Origin: Corynebacterium sp. J010B-136
Lineage (GTDB): Bacteria > Actinomycetota > Actinomycetes > Mycobacteriales > Mycobacteriaceae
Direction of reading: 5' to 3'
Assembly: GCF_002967075.1 (NCBI RefSeq)
Contig: NZ_PUGE01000002.1
Span: 248,001 to 312,000, forward strand
DNA length: 64,000 nucleotides
Shown here: piece by piece, positions 25,170-34,457 of the stretch
Numbering within the stretch: position 1 is the stretch's first letter
Layout: each line of letters begins with the position of its first letter
Made by a program: the position numbers and the translations under genes
The notes under the pieces: model-generated
What the model was told of the DNA's origin: nothing
Database searches by the model: none
Seen by the model: the letters and a program-made list of their open reading frames with translations, nothing else

Positions 25170-27170
25170 ATGAGCATTACCGATAACGCCACCGGCGGCG
25201 AAATGGAGCCGGAAGATAACTTTAACCAGTCGGAATCTCAGGATAAAACGCAAGGTGATGCAGTAGATACTGCACAGGTCACCGGGGCTGCGGATACTTC
25301 TGAGGACACCGGCGCTGAGGATAAGAACTCAGCCAACGATAATCCCCAGGGGTTCGCCAATTTAGGTCTTCCTGACAACGTTCAGGACGCCGTAGCCAAG
25401 GTTGGATACACAACCCCTTCACCAATTCAAGCTGAAACCATCCCAATTTTGATGGAAGGCCGCGACGTAGTCGGCCTCGCACAAACTGGTACTGGTAAGA
25501 CGGCCGCTTTCGCGCTGCCAGTCTTGTCCCAAATCGATACCAATGCCCGCCATCCGCAGGCATTGGTGCTTGCTCCAACCCGTGAGCTTGCGCTGCAGGT
25601 CGCAGATTCATTCCAGTCATTTGCAAGCCATTTGGGACGCATCGATGTGCTGCCGATTTACGGTGGACAGGCCTACGGCATTCAGCTTTCGGGCCTTCGC
25701 CGTGGCGCACAAGTCATCGTGGGTACACCAGGTCGTGTCATTGACCACCTGGAAAAGGGTTCTCTGGATATTTCCCAGCTGCGTTTCCTGGTACTCGACG
25801 AAGCAGACGAGATGTTGAACATGGGCTTCCAGGAAGATGTTGAGCGAATCCTCGCTGACACTCCGGAAGAAAAGCAGGTCGCACTGTTCTCGGCAACCAT
25901 GCCAAACAGTATTCGTCGCCTGTCGAAGAAGTACTTGAACAATCCTGCAGAGGTCACTGTCAAGACTGAACGGCGCACGAATGACAACATTAAGCAGCGC
26001 TTCTTGTTGACCCCGCACCGCGCAAAGCTCGATGCTTTCACTCGCATCTTGGAAGTAACAGACTACGACGCAATGATCGTCTTCTGTCGCACCAAGCATG
26101 AGACTGAAGAAGTTGCAGAAAAGCTTCGCGATGCAGGCTACAACGCCGCTGCCATCAACGGCGATATCGCGCAGAACCAGCGTGAGCGCACCGTTGACCA
26201 GCTCAAGGATGGCCGTTTGGACATCCTGGTTGCTACCGACGTCGCAGCACGTGGTCTCGACGTTGACCGTATTACGCACGTGGTCAACTTCGATATTCCA
26301 AACGACACCGAGTCTTATGTTCACCGCATCGGCCGTACTGGCCGTGCTGGACGTACCGGTGAAGCGATTTTGTTCGTTACTCCTCGTGAGCGCCGCATGC
26401 TGCGTTCCATCGAGCGTGTTACTAATGCACGTTTGGAAGAGATGGAGTTGCCAACCGTTGACGAAGTCAACGCAAAGCGTAAGGAAAACTTCGCTAACCA
26501 AATCACCGAGGTTCTCGGCGATGGCCAGATGGAACTCTTCCGTGGCCTGGTTCGCAAGTACTCCGAGACCAACAACGTTGCGATGGACGATATCGCTGCT
26601 GCATTAGCAGTCAAGCTCCAAGGTGGCGCAGACTTCCTAGTCAAGGACATGCCTGCTCCTAAGCGCGACCGTCGTGACCGAGACCGCTTTGATCGTGATG
26701 ACCGTGGCGATCGCGGTGGACGCGGACGTGACCGCGACCGTGGTGGACGTGGCCGTGACCGTTTCGACCGCGACGATCGTGGTGGACGCCACGAGCGCCG
26801 CAACGATGGCGACTTTGAGACTTACCGTCTTGACGTTGGTAAGCGCCAAAATGTTCGTCCAGGTGCAATTGTTGGCGCTATCGCCAATGAGGGTGGCCTG
26901 TCCGCTAAGGACTTCGGCCGCATCACCATTGCAGTTGGCCACACTTTGGTGGATCTGCCAAAGAAGATGGACCCATCTGTCTTGGACCGTCTGAGCGATA
27001 CTCGCATCTCCGGTCAGTTGATTAATATCAAGAAGGATACTGGTCGCCCACCTCGCGACCGCGACTTCGATGACCGCGGTGGTCGTGGTGGACGCGGCGG
27101 CCGTGACTTCCGAGGCGGTGACCGTGGCGGTCGTGGTGACCGTGGCGGACGCGGACGCTGGCGCGACTAA
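25170..27170 (+). CDS. deaD: DEAD-box ATP-dependent RNA helicase
   Basis: A 666-residue cold-shock/ribosome-assembly type RNA helicase. After an acidic N-terminus (1-68) come Q motif (TPSPIQAETIP), Walker A AQTGTGKT, PTREL, TPGRVID, VLDEADEM, FSATMP, then in the second RecA domain ARGLDVD and HRIGRTGRAGRTG. After residue 500 there is a first Arg/Asp/Gly-rich block, a DbpA-type RNA-binding domain (about 552-625; GAIVGAIANEGGL), and a second RGG block to the end. The architecture is CsdA/DeaD-like with actinobacterial RGG additions, unwinding structured RNA. No operon partner. A strong terminator follows. Confidence 0.95.
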   Translation: MSITDNATGGEMEPEDNFNQSESQDKTQGDAVDTAQVTGAADTSEDTGAEDKNSANDNPQGFANLGLPDNVQDAVAKVGYTTPSPIQAETIPILMEGRDVVGLAQTGTGKTAAFALPVLSQIDTNARHPQALVLAPTRELALQVADSFQSFASHLGRIDVLPIYGGQAYGIQLSGLRRGAQVIVGTPGRVIDHLEKGSLDISQLRFLVLDEADEMLNMGFQEDVERILADTPEEKQVALFSATMPNSIRRLSKKYLNNPAEVTVKTERRTNDNIKQRFLLTPHRAKLDAFTRILEVTDYDAMIVFCRTKHETEEVAEKLRDAGYNAAAINGDIAQNQRERTVDQLKDGRLDILVATDVAARGLDVDRITHVVNFDIPNDTESYVHRIGRTGRAGRTGEAILFVTPRERRMLRSIERVTNARLEEMELPTVDEVNAKRKENFANQITEVLGDGQMELFRGLVRKYSETNNVAMDDIAAALAVKLQGGADFLVKDMPAPKRDRRDRDRFDRDDRGDRGGRGRDRDRGGRGRDRFDRDDRGGRHERRNDGDFETYRLDVGKRQNVRPGAIVGAIANEGGLSAKDFGRITIAVGHTLVDLPKKMDPSVLDRLSDTRISGQLINIKKDTGRPPRDRDFDDRGGRGGRGGRDFRGGDRGGRGDRGGRGRWRD

Positions 27171-27201
27171 AATCGCAGCCTAGCTTTTAATAGCTAAACC
27201 G

Positions 27202-27246
27202 AGAGCTTCGCTCCAGTTTCAAACTGGAGCGAAGCTCTTCTTTTTG
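27202..27246 (+). terminator. Rho-independent terminator of deaD
   Basis: AGAGCTTCGCTCCAGTTT (27202-27219) pairs perfectly with AAACTGGAGCGAAGCTCT (27222-27239), followed by a T-rich run. Confidence 0.93.
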
Positions 27247-27344
27247 TTTTGCTCTTTCGACAGCCCCCGATTCCCAGTCGGCTCCCTCTCGCACCCTTCA
27301 CCAACACCTGTACTCTTCACCAAAACCCGTACTTCTCAAAGCCC

Positions 27345-27412
27345 GTACTCTTCGCGCTCACGGAAACTTGCCACCTTCCGACTTCGCTGTTTCTGGTGAG
27401 CGCGAAGCGCAC
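27345..27412. repeat. Inverted-repeat element, copy 1
   Basis: Arms CTTCGCGCTCAC (27350-27361) and GTGAGCGCGAAG (27396-27407) flank a 34-nt spacer; GTACT precedes the left arm. Spacer has inner GAAAC/GTTTC pairing. Confidence 0.85.
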
Positions 27413-27489
27413 ATGGGAGGGATGGCAAGCAAAGGGAGTCAAGGGATGGGGATGAACGCCTGTAACAATTCGGCGCAAGCTATGGGTGC

Positions 27490-27557
27490 GTACCCTTCGC
27501 GCTCACCGAAACTTACCTGCTTCCGACTTCGCTGTTTCTGGTGAGCGCGAAGTGTAC
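27490..27557. repeat. Inverted-repeat element, copy 2
   Basis: Same arms at 27495-27506 and 27541-27552, again 34 nt apart; left flank GTACC, right flank TGTAC. The spacer is closely similar to copy 1, including the GAAAC/GTTTC pair. Confidence 0.85.
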
Positions 27558-27673
27558 ATAGGCGGTGTGGGATGCACGGGATGCATGGTCGGCAGCGCTT
27601 GCCTACCTCAAAACCCAGGTGATGAATCAGATGCCTACGGAACCGTTGCAATTTTGTGCGAGTTTGGCAGGTC

Positions 27674-27741
27674 GTACCCTTCGCGCTCACCGAAACGCGT
27701 GGCCTCGCGAGGGGCGCCAAGATGGTGAGCGCGAAGGGGAC
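27674..27741. repeat. Inverted-repeat element, copy 3
   Basis: Arms at 27679-27690 and 27725-27736 with a 34-nt spacer of different sequence that holds its own hairpin CCTCGCGAGG. Left flank GTACC, right flank GGGAC. Confidence 0.85.
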
Positions 27742-27773
27742 ACCGGCAAGAAAACCGCGTGAGACAATGAAAA

Positions 27774-27799
27774 ATCCTCGCAGCCTAAGACTGCGAGGA
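27774..27799 (-). terminator. Terminator of the DUF2269-like gene
   Basis: CCTCGCAG and CTGCGAGG form an 8-bp stem with a 7-nt loop; on the minus strand it is followed by ATTTTT, just past the stop codon at 27822. Confidence 0.8.
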
Positions 27800-27821
27800 G
27801 TAAATGATGCGGTGTCGGAGA

Positions 27822-28268
27822 TTAGACAAACATCAACAGCGCGGTGATGATCCACAAAAGGTTGAAGATTCCGCCGAACATCGACAGCTGCTTCTTCGCC
27901 TTAGTGAAATCGACAGCGTTGCTGCCAGATTCCAGAGCTTCCAGAGTCTTCTTCTGACGTGGAATGATTACGGCGATGAGCAGAACCCACGCGATAACCG
28001 ACAGAAGAATCGAGATGTGGAAACGACCCTGGGTACCGAAAACGCTCAGGTTGGTGAGGAAGATTGCGATACCTGCAACGGGAACAATTGCGGAGATCGG
28101 GCCGTACTGGCTGGTGAGACGGTGCAAAGTGGTTGCAGCGCCGAGTGCTTTGGTGTCACCGTCTTTGGCCTTCATCATTTGGCCCTGGTATGCCGACACA
28201 GTAATCATTACTGGGCCCATCAACAGGACTGCAGCCAAAACGTGAATTGCGATAAGTAGTGAAGTCAT
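27822..28268 (-). CDS. Four-helix membrane protein, DUF2269-like
   Basis: A 148-residue protein with four hydrophobic segments: about 2-22 (LLIAIHVLAAVLLMGPVMI), 48-70, 80-98 and 128-147. A His in the first helix (IHVLAA) and the helix spacing resemble small DUF2269-type integral membrane proteins, sometimes related to copper or haem membrane proteins; a function cannot be stated. ATG 28268 starts directly with the first helix; an upstream in-frame ATG at 28313 adds 15 charged residues without a ribosome-binding site. It stands alone, with a terminator after it and repeat copies beyond. Confidence 0.7.
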   Translation of the reverse strand: MTSLLIAIHVLAAVLLMGPVMITVSAYQGQMMKAKDGDTKALGAATTLHRLTSQYGPISAIVPVAGIAIFLTNLSVFGTQGRFHISILLSVIAWVLLIAVIIPRQKKTLEALESGSNAVDFTKAKKQLSMFGGIFNLLWIITALLMFV

Positions 28269-28341
28269 GGGGGAACTTCGCTGCCTTTCTATTGTTTTAT
28301 GTACGCCGCCCATTTCGGCCGCGCTCAGTAAAATAGCCTAG

Positions 28342-29148
28342 TCACCACGGGATTGGAATGCCCAACTGGCATTGCCTTTTCATGGTGCTCATTGATGCTT
28401 CCGATAGTGAAAGAGAATATGCAGCAGCTATCGCAGCGAGGCGTTCGGAATACCAGCATCGGGCAGCAGGGTGGGGCGGGAGCCATTCGTCGGGCAAGCT
28501 GTCAGACTTCGACTGATTCAGCGAGCGAGAAGTTGCGACTAAATTGAGTGGGTCGTTGGCGAAGTTCTTGCGGGTTTCATCGTCCCAGGCATAGGCCCCG
28601 TGGTCCCATGCCGCAGAGAGCGGAAAGACGTGGTCAACCTCAATGTCTGAGGTGGGGATGTGGGTTTGGCTGTAGGGGTCGAATAGCTCAGCGCTTTCCG
28701 ATGCACAGTCGGTGGCAGCCGCAGACTGGCTAAAGATAACGTGCTGCCGGGTATTGCATGTGCTTCCGGGCGGGATAGCCCAGTCATTGCCGAACTTGGC
28801 GCGGCTATAGCCCAGAACCTTGTTCCGCATGGCGACGGTTTCAACCTGTTGCAGTGAGTGTTTGAGTTGGGGAAGTCCTTCCTGATTAAAGCCGTGAAGG
28901 CGGGGGAGGAACATTGACAGCGCAAAGAGCAGCGTTGCGATGGACAAGATGATAAGGAATGTATTTCTTAAAAGAGCGACGAATGCTGCTTTGCGGGCGA
29001 GTGCAGCTGCGTCTTCAAAGGTGCTGGGTGTGTCTGAGGTGGAGATTTTGCGGGCACGGCTGGTGGGGGTTGTAAAGACGGTGACGCGGTAGGGCTGGGA
29101 ATTAGGAATGGATGTTGGAGCATGCGGACTGTTCCTAGGTTTTCCCAT
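28342..29148 (-). CDS. Membrane-anchored HNH nuclease-like protein (DUF1524 type)
   Basis: A 268-residue protein: basic N-terminus of about 55 residues, one membrane helix (about 62-82, FLIILSIATLLFALSMFL), then an extracellular domain. The motif EVDHVFPLSAAWDHG with NDPLNLVATSRSLNQSKSD and PDEWLPP matches the HNH/beta-beta-alpha-metal pattern of the DUF1524 (GmrSD C-terminal) family; D-H and the distal Asn would hold the metal and activate water. Corynebacteria often encode secreted proteins of this type, presumably nucleases that use or degrade external DNA; the target is not known. The cysteines after the helix (STCNTR, ATDCAS, ARCWYS) suit an oxidising compartment. Confidence 0.82.
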   Translation of the reverse strand: MGKPRNSPHAPTSIPNSQPYRVTVFTTPTSRARKISTSDTPSTFEDAAALARKAAFVALLRNTFLIILSIATLLFALSMFLPRLHGFNQEGLPQLKHSLQQVETVAMRNKVLGYSRAKFGNDWAIPPGSTCNTRQHVIFSQSAAATDCASESAELFDPYSQTHIPTSDIEVDHVFPLSAAWDHGAYAWDDETRKNFANDPLNLVATSRSLNQSKSDSLPDEWLPPHPAARCWYSERLAAIAAAYSLSLSEASMSTMKRQCQLGIPIPW

Positions 29149-29207
29149 GACAATTTAGACTGTTAGGCCCCGTTTGAGGTTCCGTCAGACGCCTGCGAAG
29201 CTGCGGT

Positions 29208-29275
29208 GTACTCTTCGCGCTCACGAAAAGTAGGCTTGTAGCCAGGAGCTCAATTGTGGTGAGCGCGAAGGGGAC
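29208..29275. repeat. Inverted-repeat element, copy 4
   Basis: Arms at 29213-29224 and 29259-29270, 34-nt spacer with inner GGCT/AGCC hairpin. GTACT precedes and GGGAC follows. It lies between the HNH gene and putP, 1.5 kb from the other copies. Confidence 0.85.
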
Positions 29276-29326
29276 AGGGTGGGCCTTCTCCGGAAACAAG
29301 CCGGTATGAACGTGTGAAAACTAATA

Positions 29327-29364
29327 AAGCCTTCCGCCGCACCGTAAGGCGCGAGGGAAGGCTT
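29327..29364 (-). terminator. Terminator of putP
   Basis: AAGCCTTCC (29327-29335) pairs with GGAAGGCTT (29356-29364), just downstream of the putP stop. Confidence 0.7.
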
Positions 29365-29387
29365 GAAGATAAGCAGGGAACTAGAGG

Positions 29388-30944
29388 TTAGATCTTGTCA
29401 GCTGCTTTTTCGAAGTCGAGGTCTTCGTCTTTAGCCGCCATATGTGCAAGCTTAGCTGCGCGGTCGAATTCTTCTTTGACCTCGGCTGCAGGTTCCTTGG
29501 TCATCAGGGTGACAATAACTGCAACGATGACGTGGGCAAGGAAGCCAGGAACGATTTCGTACATGAGGTCCGAGGTAGCTGGAACCATGCCCCACACCAT
29601 GCAGACAACTGCACCGGTAATCATGCCGGCGATGGCGCCGTAGGAGTTGAGGCGCTTCCAGAACAATGCCATGAGAACCAGTGGACCGAAGGCAGAGCCG
29701 AAGCCAGCCCATGCGAAGCCAACCAGGCCCAGAATGGAGTCAGATGGGTTAACTGCGAGGACACCAGCGATAATTGCGATGATCAACACGGCAACGCGGG
29801 ACATCATGATGAGAGTCTTTTCAGGCAGTTCCTTCTTGGTCAGCATCTTCCACAGGTCCTCAATGAGGGAGGAAGAAACAATCAGAAGCTGGGAAGACAT
29901 GGTGGACATGATTGCTGCCAGAACAGCAGTGAGGACCAGACCCGCAATCAGTGGGTGGAATAGAATCTGAGCCATGTCTAAGAAGATGGTTTCGTAGGAC
30001 TCCTGGTCAGTGATGCTGTAGCCGGTTTCGGTGAAGAAGACGGTACCGATAATTGCGGTGAAGATTGCACCGACAACAGAGATGAACATCCAGGAAACGC
30101 CGTAGAAGCGGCCGGACTTGGCATCGGAAGGCTTTCGCATCGCCATGAAGCGAACGATGATGTGCGGCTGGCCAAAGTAACCCAAGCCCCAGGCCACGTT
30201 ACCGATGATGACGGCAGCGGAAACACCAGCGACCAAGTTGAAATAGTCAGGGTTCTCGATGCCCAAAGTACCGTAGGGGTTTTCAGAGGCGAAGCTAAAG
30301 ATTTCGCCTGGGTTATCCAAAGAAATCAATGCCATGATGGGCACGATGATGAGTGCGGAGAACATCATCAGACCTTGGACCACGTCGGTATAAGACACCG
30401 CGAGGAAGCCGCCGACGAAGGTGTAGATAACGGTCACGATGGACACAACCAGCATGCCGGTCATGTAGCTGCCGTCGAAGGTGGACTCGAAGTAGCGGCC
30501 GCCAGCAACCATGCCGGAAGAGACATAGAAGGTGAAGAAGAAGATAATGATGATGGCGGCAATTACGCGCAGTGCACGGGAATTATCGCGCAGGCGGTTT
30601 TCAAAGAAGGACGGAAGCGTAATGGAGTTTCCGGCCACCTCTGAGTAAGAGCGCAGGCGTGGGGCAACCCAGGTCCAGTTCGCCCAAGCACCAACGACAA
30701 GGCCGATGACAATCCAAACTTCGGACATACCGGTAAGAAACAGTGCGCCGGGCAGGCCCATGAGCAACCAGCCGGACATGTCAGATGCGCCGGCGGACAG
30801 TGCAGCGACGAATGGGTGAAGGTCGCGACCACCCAGGACGTAATCATCATATTTCTTGGTGCGCCAGTAGCTCCAGAAGCCAATGGCAAGCATGATCGCT
30901 AGATATATGACAATGGCAATCACGTACCACGTTGATTGATCCAT
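29388..30944 (-). CDS. putP: Sodium/proline symporter
   Basis: A 518-residue member of the sodium:solute symporter family with about 13 membrane helices. Near residue 45 the sequence DLHPFVAALSAGASDMSGWL is the Na-binding first helix, and GGFLAVSYTDVVQGLMM (near 178) is the helix-5 signature of PutP. The tail after the last helix is charged (KEPAAEVKEEFDRAAKL). It takes up proline with Na, used as nutrient or osmoprotectant. The TAAGGAGACC-like site is directly upstream of the ATG. Alone on its transcript; a 400-bp gap upstream holds its promoter. Confidence 0.93.
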   Translation of the reverse strand: MDQSTWYVIAIVIYLAIMLAIGFWSYWRTKKYDDYVLGGRDLHPFVAALSAGASDMSGWLLMGLPGALFLTGMSEVWIVIGLVVGAWANWTWVAPRLRSYSEVAGNSITLPSFFENRLRDNSRALRVIAAIIIIFFFTFYVSSGMVAGGRYFESTFDGSYMTGMLVVSIVTVIYTFVGGFLAVSYTDVVQGLMMFSALIIVPIMALISLDNPGEIFSFASENPYGTLGIENPDYFNLVAGVSAAVIIGNVAWGLGYFGQPHIIVRFMAMRKPSDAKSGRFYGVSWMFISVVGAIFTAIIGTVFFTETGYSITDQESYETIFLDMAQILFHPLIAGLVLTAVLAAIMSTMSSQLLIVSSSLIEDLWKMLTKKELPEKTLIMMSRVAVLIIAIIAGVLAVNPSDSILGLVGFAWAGFGSAFGPLVLMALFWKRLNSYGAIAGMITGAVVCMVWGMVPATSDLMYEIVPGFLAHVIVAVIVTLMTKEPAAEVKEEFDRAAKLAHMAAKDEDLDFEKAADKI

Positions 30945-31343
30945 AAGGGTCTCCTTAGACCGATTGAGTAGGTGGTTTAAACCAGTTTTAGAAAATATAA
31001 GTTAAATCCGCAGGTCACCGCATAGCGCGGTTCACGGAACAGGGTTACCTTAACGGGCAAATATGTTGTACCCAACTTTTTTCATGACATTTCACAGTGA
31101 AAATCCAGCGGTGATTTGCCATAACCTCACAACTTACTGCAGTTATAACGGGAGGGTAACGATTGTCTGAAAAGTGCGAATAAAAGTAATCCTATCCAAG
31201 CAAAGCGAATAAAGGTGACTTGTAACACAAGTTAACCACAGTGGATTTGAGAAAACGTACTTACCGGCGAAAATGTCGCCGAAAAGATATGTGTCAAGAA
31301 TCCAAGGCTGAGTAAAACTGCCAACTGCTCTATACTGGCGCTT
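30945..31343. promoter_or_regulatory. Divergent control region between putP and the SNF2 gene
   Basis: A+T-rich region with two palindromic sites: ACTTGT-aac-ACAAGT at 31218-31232 and CGGCGA-aaatg-TCGCCG at 31265-31281. TTTCACAGTGAAA near 31090 is a third short palindrome. The hexamer TATACT at 31331-31336 is only 7 nt before the SNF2 start codon. No gene seen. Confidence 0.5.
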
Positions 31344-34300
31344 ATGGCTTCTTACCTTATTCACGGACTTTGGCTGCCCGTTTCAGGCTTGAGTTTGTGG
31401 ATTGAACAGGTAGATGGGCACAAGATTGTCACACCCCAGGCGGTGCCGGAGGGGACTTTCCCGGAGGCCATCGACAAGCTGCTGGAGAAGAAATCATTTC
31501 GCACCCGCTCTCGGGTTTATCTGCGAACACCTAAAGGTAAAAATGTTGAGCTGATGGCTCCAATGGCACGCTTTGGGCCTGCCGATGCAGTCCTCGCACT
31601 TTCGCAACTGGCGTACCTGGATGATGAAGAACAGCGTGGGGTAGTACCGACGGAACAACGCGCGGCGATTGCCCCGGACCTGCTGTGGATTATCCGCGCT
31701 TATAGGGGACTCAACCGCTTTGCGCGGGCGGGACGTGTGACCATTCGATTGAGCTATCAAGCTGGCGAATGGTACCCCATGTGGCAATTAGCTAATGGTT
31801 TGGGTGAGCGCGGATGGTTGGCCGAGATGGTTGCTGCGGCGCCGGGAATACTGACTATTAATAACCGTTCGTTGTCGGAGGATCTTGCAGATGATCTGAC
31901 CCACTGGATTGTGTATACACAGTTGGCTGATTTGATGCAGGCACCCAGGCCTTATGCGTGGCACGAGTTTGCCAAGTCTTTGTTACAGACCACACCTATT
32001 GCGCGTGGCCGTGCGCAGCTGTTGCGTGGGTTAAATGAATGGAAAGACTCTATTAATGCCGTCGATTTGGGCATGGTCTTTATCGTTGAAGAACCTTTTG
32101 AGACAGAGACGGAAGTAGATGATTCTCCGTCGGCGCCGAAGTCATCGGAAAGCGCGCTATGGCCTGTGCGCGTGTGCGTGCGTTCTGGCGCGGATTCACC
32201 GCGGCCGGTTAAAGAAGGCCGCATTGACCGCAGCAGCATGGAGAAGATTAAAGAATCCCGCCGCCGAGCGATTAGCATTAGTCCGCGCTTGGACCCGAGT
32301 AGTTCACGCACCCCAGCGTATTTTGATGAGGGCGCGGGTGATTGGGACGTCTATCTCGACACGACGGCTTTGGTGGAATTCGTTAGCGAGGACGCAGCGG
32401 CGCTGAAGGCCGCTGGATACACGGTCATGTTGCCGAAGGCATGGACGCAGATGGCTGCCTCGGCCAAATTGGTGACCAAGGAAATCAGCGGGGATTCCCC
32501 ACTGCAAAAGAAGCTCGGCATGGACCAGTTGGTCGAGTATGACTGGAAGCTTTCCGTCGGTGACATGGAGCTGTCCGACGAGGAGATGCAGCATCTGGTC
32601 AATTCGAAGACCGGGCTGATTCGCCTGCGTGGCGAGTGGGTGATGGCTGACCGCACGGCGCTGGGCAAAATCACCGAATATATGGAGCAGCTCGCTGCGA
32701 ATTCGAAGACCCGGATGCGCAAGGAGCTAGATGCGCTGGCGCGCGAAGCAGAACGCATGCGCATGCTGGAAGAGCCAGGCTGGCAGGACAAGGTCGCCGA
32801 AGTTGAGCGCAAGCTTGAAGAATTCAACAGCGCGTTGGAGGAAGACGACGCCGATTTTGGTGTGGCCACCATGGCGGAGCTGCGTGAGCTCGCTTTGGAA
32901 GCCATGGCTCAAGAACCCATTGAGTTTACTGGCTCGCAGTGGCATTCCTCGATGCTCGGTGGCATGGAAACGCCAGCGCCAACGCGGGTGGATATCCCGG
33001 ATACTGTGCATGCTGAGCTGCGCGAATATCAGCGCCGCGGCGTGGACTGGCTGTACTGGATGTCGAAAAATAACGTCGGAGCAGTGCTTGCCGATGACAT
33101 GGGCTTGGGCAAAACCTTGCAGCTTCTAGCGTTGCTCGCGGTAGAAAGAGCTCGCGGTGAGGCCAAAGGTCCGACCTTGGTCGTAGCGCCCACGTCAGTC
33201 GTGGGAAACTGGGCGCGCGAAGCGCATCGATTCGTACCTGATTTAAAGGTCATGGTTCACCACGGCGCAAACCGCGCGAAAGACCGCGAGCTTATTGAGC
33301 AAGCAGAAAAACATGACCTGGTGGTAACAAGCTATGGCACGATAAGCCGGGATTTTAAAGTTCTCGGCATGGTGGAATGGGATCGCGTGGTGCTAGATGA
33401 GGCGCAGGCGATTAAGAATGCATCGACACGCTCATCGAAAGCCGTGCGAAGCCTGGCCTCGCGCCATCGCATTGCGCTGACCGGTACGCCCGTGGAAAAC
33501 CGCTTGTCCGAAATGCGATCCATTTTGGATTTCTGCAACCCTGGGGTGCTTGGTTCAGCGGCCTTTTTCCGCAACCACTTTGCCTCGGCGATTGAGAAAT
33601 ACCAGGACGAGGATATGGCCGAGCGCCTGCGCAAGCTGACCGCGCCATTTATCTTGCGCAGACTCAAGACCGATACGGCGATTATCGACGACTTGCCAGA
33701 AAAGACCGAAGAAATCCTCACGGTCACGATGACTTCTGAACAGGCAGCGTTATATAAGGCCTTGGTGGATGATATCCAGTTGCGGATGGAGACTGCGCCG
33801 AAAGGAATGGCACTTCGTGGGCTCGTGCTTGCTTCGCTTACCCGCATCAAGCAGATTTGTAATCACCCGGCTCATTACTTGGGCGATGGTTCTTCGGTGA
33901 CCTCGAAGGGCAAACATCGCTCGGGCAAGGTGGAAAAACTCATGGAGATTTTGGATTCTGCCGTCACCCATGATGAGCGCGTGCTGATTTTTACTCAGTA
34001 CAAGGCTTTTGGCGATATTTTGCAGCCGTATCTTTCAGCGCAATTGGGCTCGAAGATTCCATTCTTGCACGGTGGAGTTTCCAAGAATCGCCGCGATGAT
34101 ATGGTCACGGAATTTCAAGCTGCCGATGGTCCACCAGCGATGATTTTATCGCTCAAGGCTGGCGGCACGGGTTTGAACCTCACTGCCGCCAATGTCGTGG
34201 TGCACATGGACCGGTGGTGGAACCCCGCGGTAGAAAACCAAGCAACGGACCGCGCTTTCCGTATCGGCCAGAGCAAAAATGTGCAGGTGTATAAGATGAT

Positions 34301-34454
34301 TACAGCCGGTACGCTAGAAGAATCCATTCAGGATATTTTGGATGGCAAGACCCAATTAGCTGGCGCTGTCGTCGGTGAAGGCGAAGGCTGGATTACGGAA
34401 TTGGCCCCAGAGCAGTTGGCACAGTTGATGAGTTATCGAGAGAGGGAGAGCTAA
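31344..34454 (+). CDS. SNF2/RapA-like DNA-dependent ATPase
   Basis: A 1036-residue SWI2/SNF2 ATPase. The N-terminal 530 residues are the bacterial SNF2-associated region; the motor begins near 555 with ELREYQRRGVDWL, Walker A DDMGLGKT, VVLDEAQAIKN (DEAQ box), LTGTPVENR; the C-terminal lobe has SLKAGGTGLNLTAAN and ATDRAFRIGQ (motifs V and VI). It should translocate on duplex DNA and displace proteins. The next gene, 3 bp downstream, encodes a SWIM-finger protein; the same pair occurs in other actinobacteria. TATACT ends 7 nt before the ATG and no Shine-Dalgarno is present, implying a leaderless mRNA. Confidence 0.93.
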   Translation: MASYLIHGLWLPVSGLSLWIEQVDGHKIVTPQAVPEGTFPEAIDKLLEKKSFRTRSRVYLRTPKGKNVELMAPMARFGPADAVLALSQLAYLDDEEQRGVVPTEQRAAIAPDLLWIIRAYRGLNRFARAGRVTIRLSYQAGEWYPMWQLANGLGERGWLAEMVAAAPGILTINNRSLSEDLADDLTHWIVYTQLADLMQAPRPYAWHEFAKSLLQTTPIARGRAQLLRGLNEWKDSINAVDLGMVFIVEEPFETETEVDDSPSAPKSSESALWPVRVCVRSGADSPRPVKEGRIDRSSMEKIKESRRRAISISPRLDPSSSRTPAYFDEGAGDWDVYLDTTALVEFVSEDAAALKAAGYTVMLPKAWTQMAASAKLVTKEISGDSPLQKKLGMDQLVEYDWKLSVGDMELSDEEMQHLVNSKTGLIRLRGEWVMADRTALGKITEYMEQLAANSKTRMRKELDALAREAERMRMLEEPGWQDKVAEVERKLEEFNSALEEDDADFGVATMAELRELALEAMAQEPIEFTGSQWHSSMLGGMETPAPTRVDIPDTVHAELREYQRRGVDWLYWMSKNNVGAVLADDMGLGKTLQLLALLAVERARGEAKGPTLVVAPTSVVGNWAREAHRFVPDLKVMVHHGANRAKDRELIEQAEKHDLVVTSYGTISRDFKVLGMVEWDRVVLDEAQAIKNASTRSSKAVRSLASRHRIALTGTPVENRLSEMRSILDFCNPGVLGSAAFFRNHFASAIEKYQDEDMAERLRKLTAPFILRRLKTDTAIIDDLPEKTEEILTVTMTSEQAALYKALVDDIQLRMETAPKGMALRGLVLASLTRIKQICNHPAHYLGDGSSVTSKGKHRSGKVEKLMEILDSAVTHDERVLIFTQYKAFGDILQPYLSAQLGSKIPFLHGGVSKNRRDDMVTEFQAADGPPAMILSLKAGGTGLNLTAANVVVHMDRWWNPAVENQATDRAFRIGQSKNVQVYKMITAGTLEESIQDILDGKTQLAGAVVGEGEGWITELAPEQLAQLMSYRERES

Positions 34455-34457
34455 GCC

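Larger units (their letters stand above)
27171..27821. other. 651-bp intergenic region filled with repeats
   Basis: After the deaD terminator no frame shows coding character: open frames are short, overlapping on both strands and Pro/Arg/Ser-rich. The region instead contains three copies of the fixed-geometry inverted repeat and, at about 27308-27350, decayed left-arm fragments (GTACTCTTCACC, GTACTTCTCA). It ends with a minus-strand terminator. Confidence 0.7.

Noticed and set aside
25617..26501. Long minus-strand frame inside deaD (294 codons)
   Set aside because: Antisense shadow of a clear DEAD-box gene.
27249..27855. Overlapping open frames in the repeat-rich gap after deaD
   Set aside because: Short, on both strands, low-complexity composition, no ribosome-binding sites; explained by repeats.
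27345..29275. CRISPR array
   Set aside because: Constant 34-nt spacing was suggestive, but repeats are inverted pairs, not direct repeats, copies are far apart and no cas gene is seen.
31085..31100. GlxR/CRP site near putP
   Set aside because: TTTCACAGTGAAA lacks the TGTGA-N6-TCACA arrangement.
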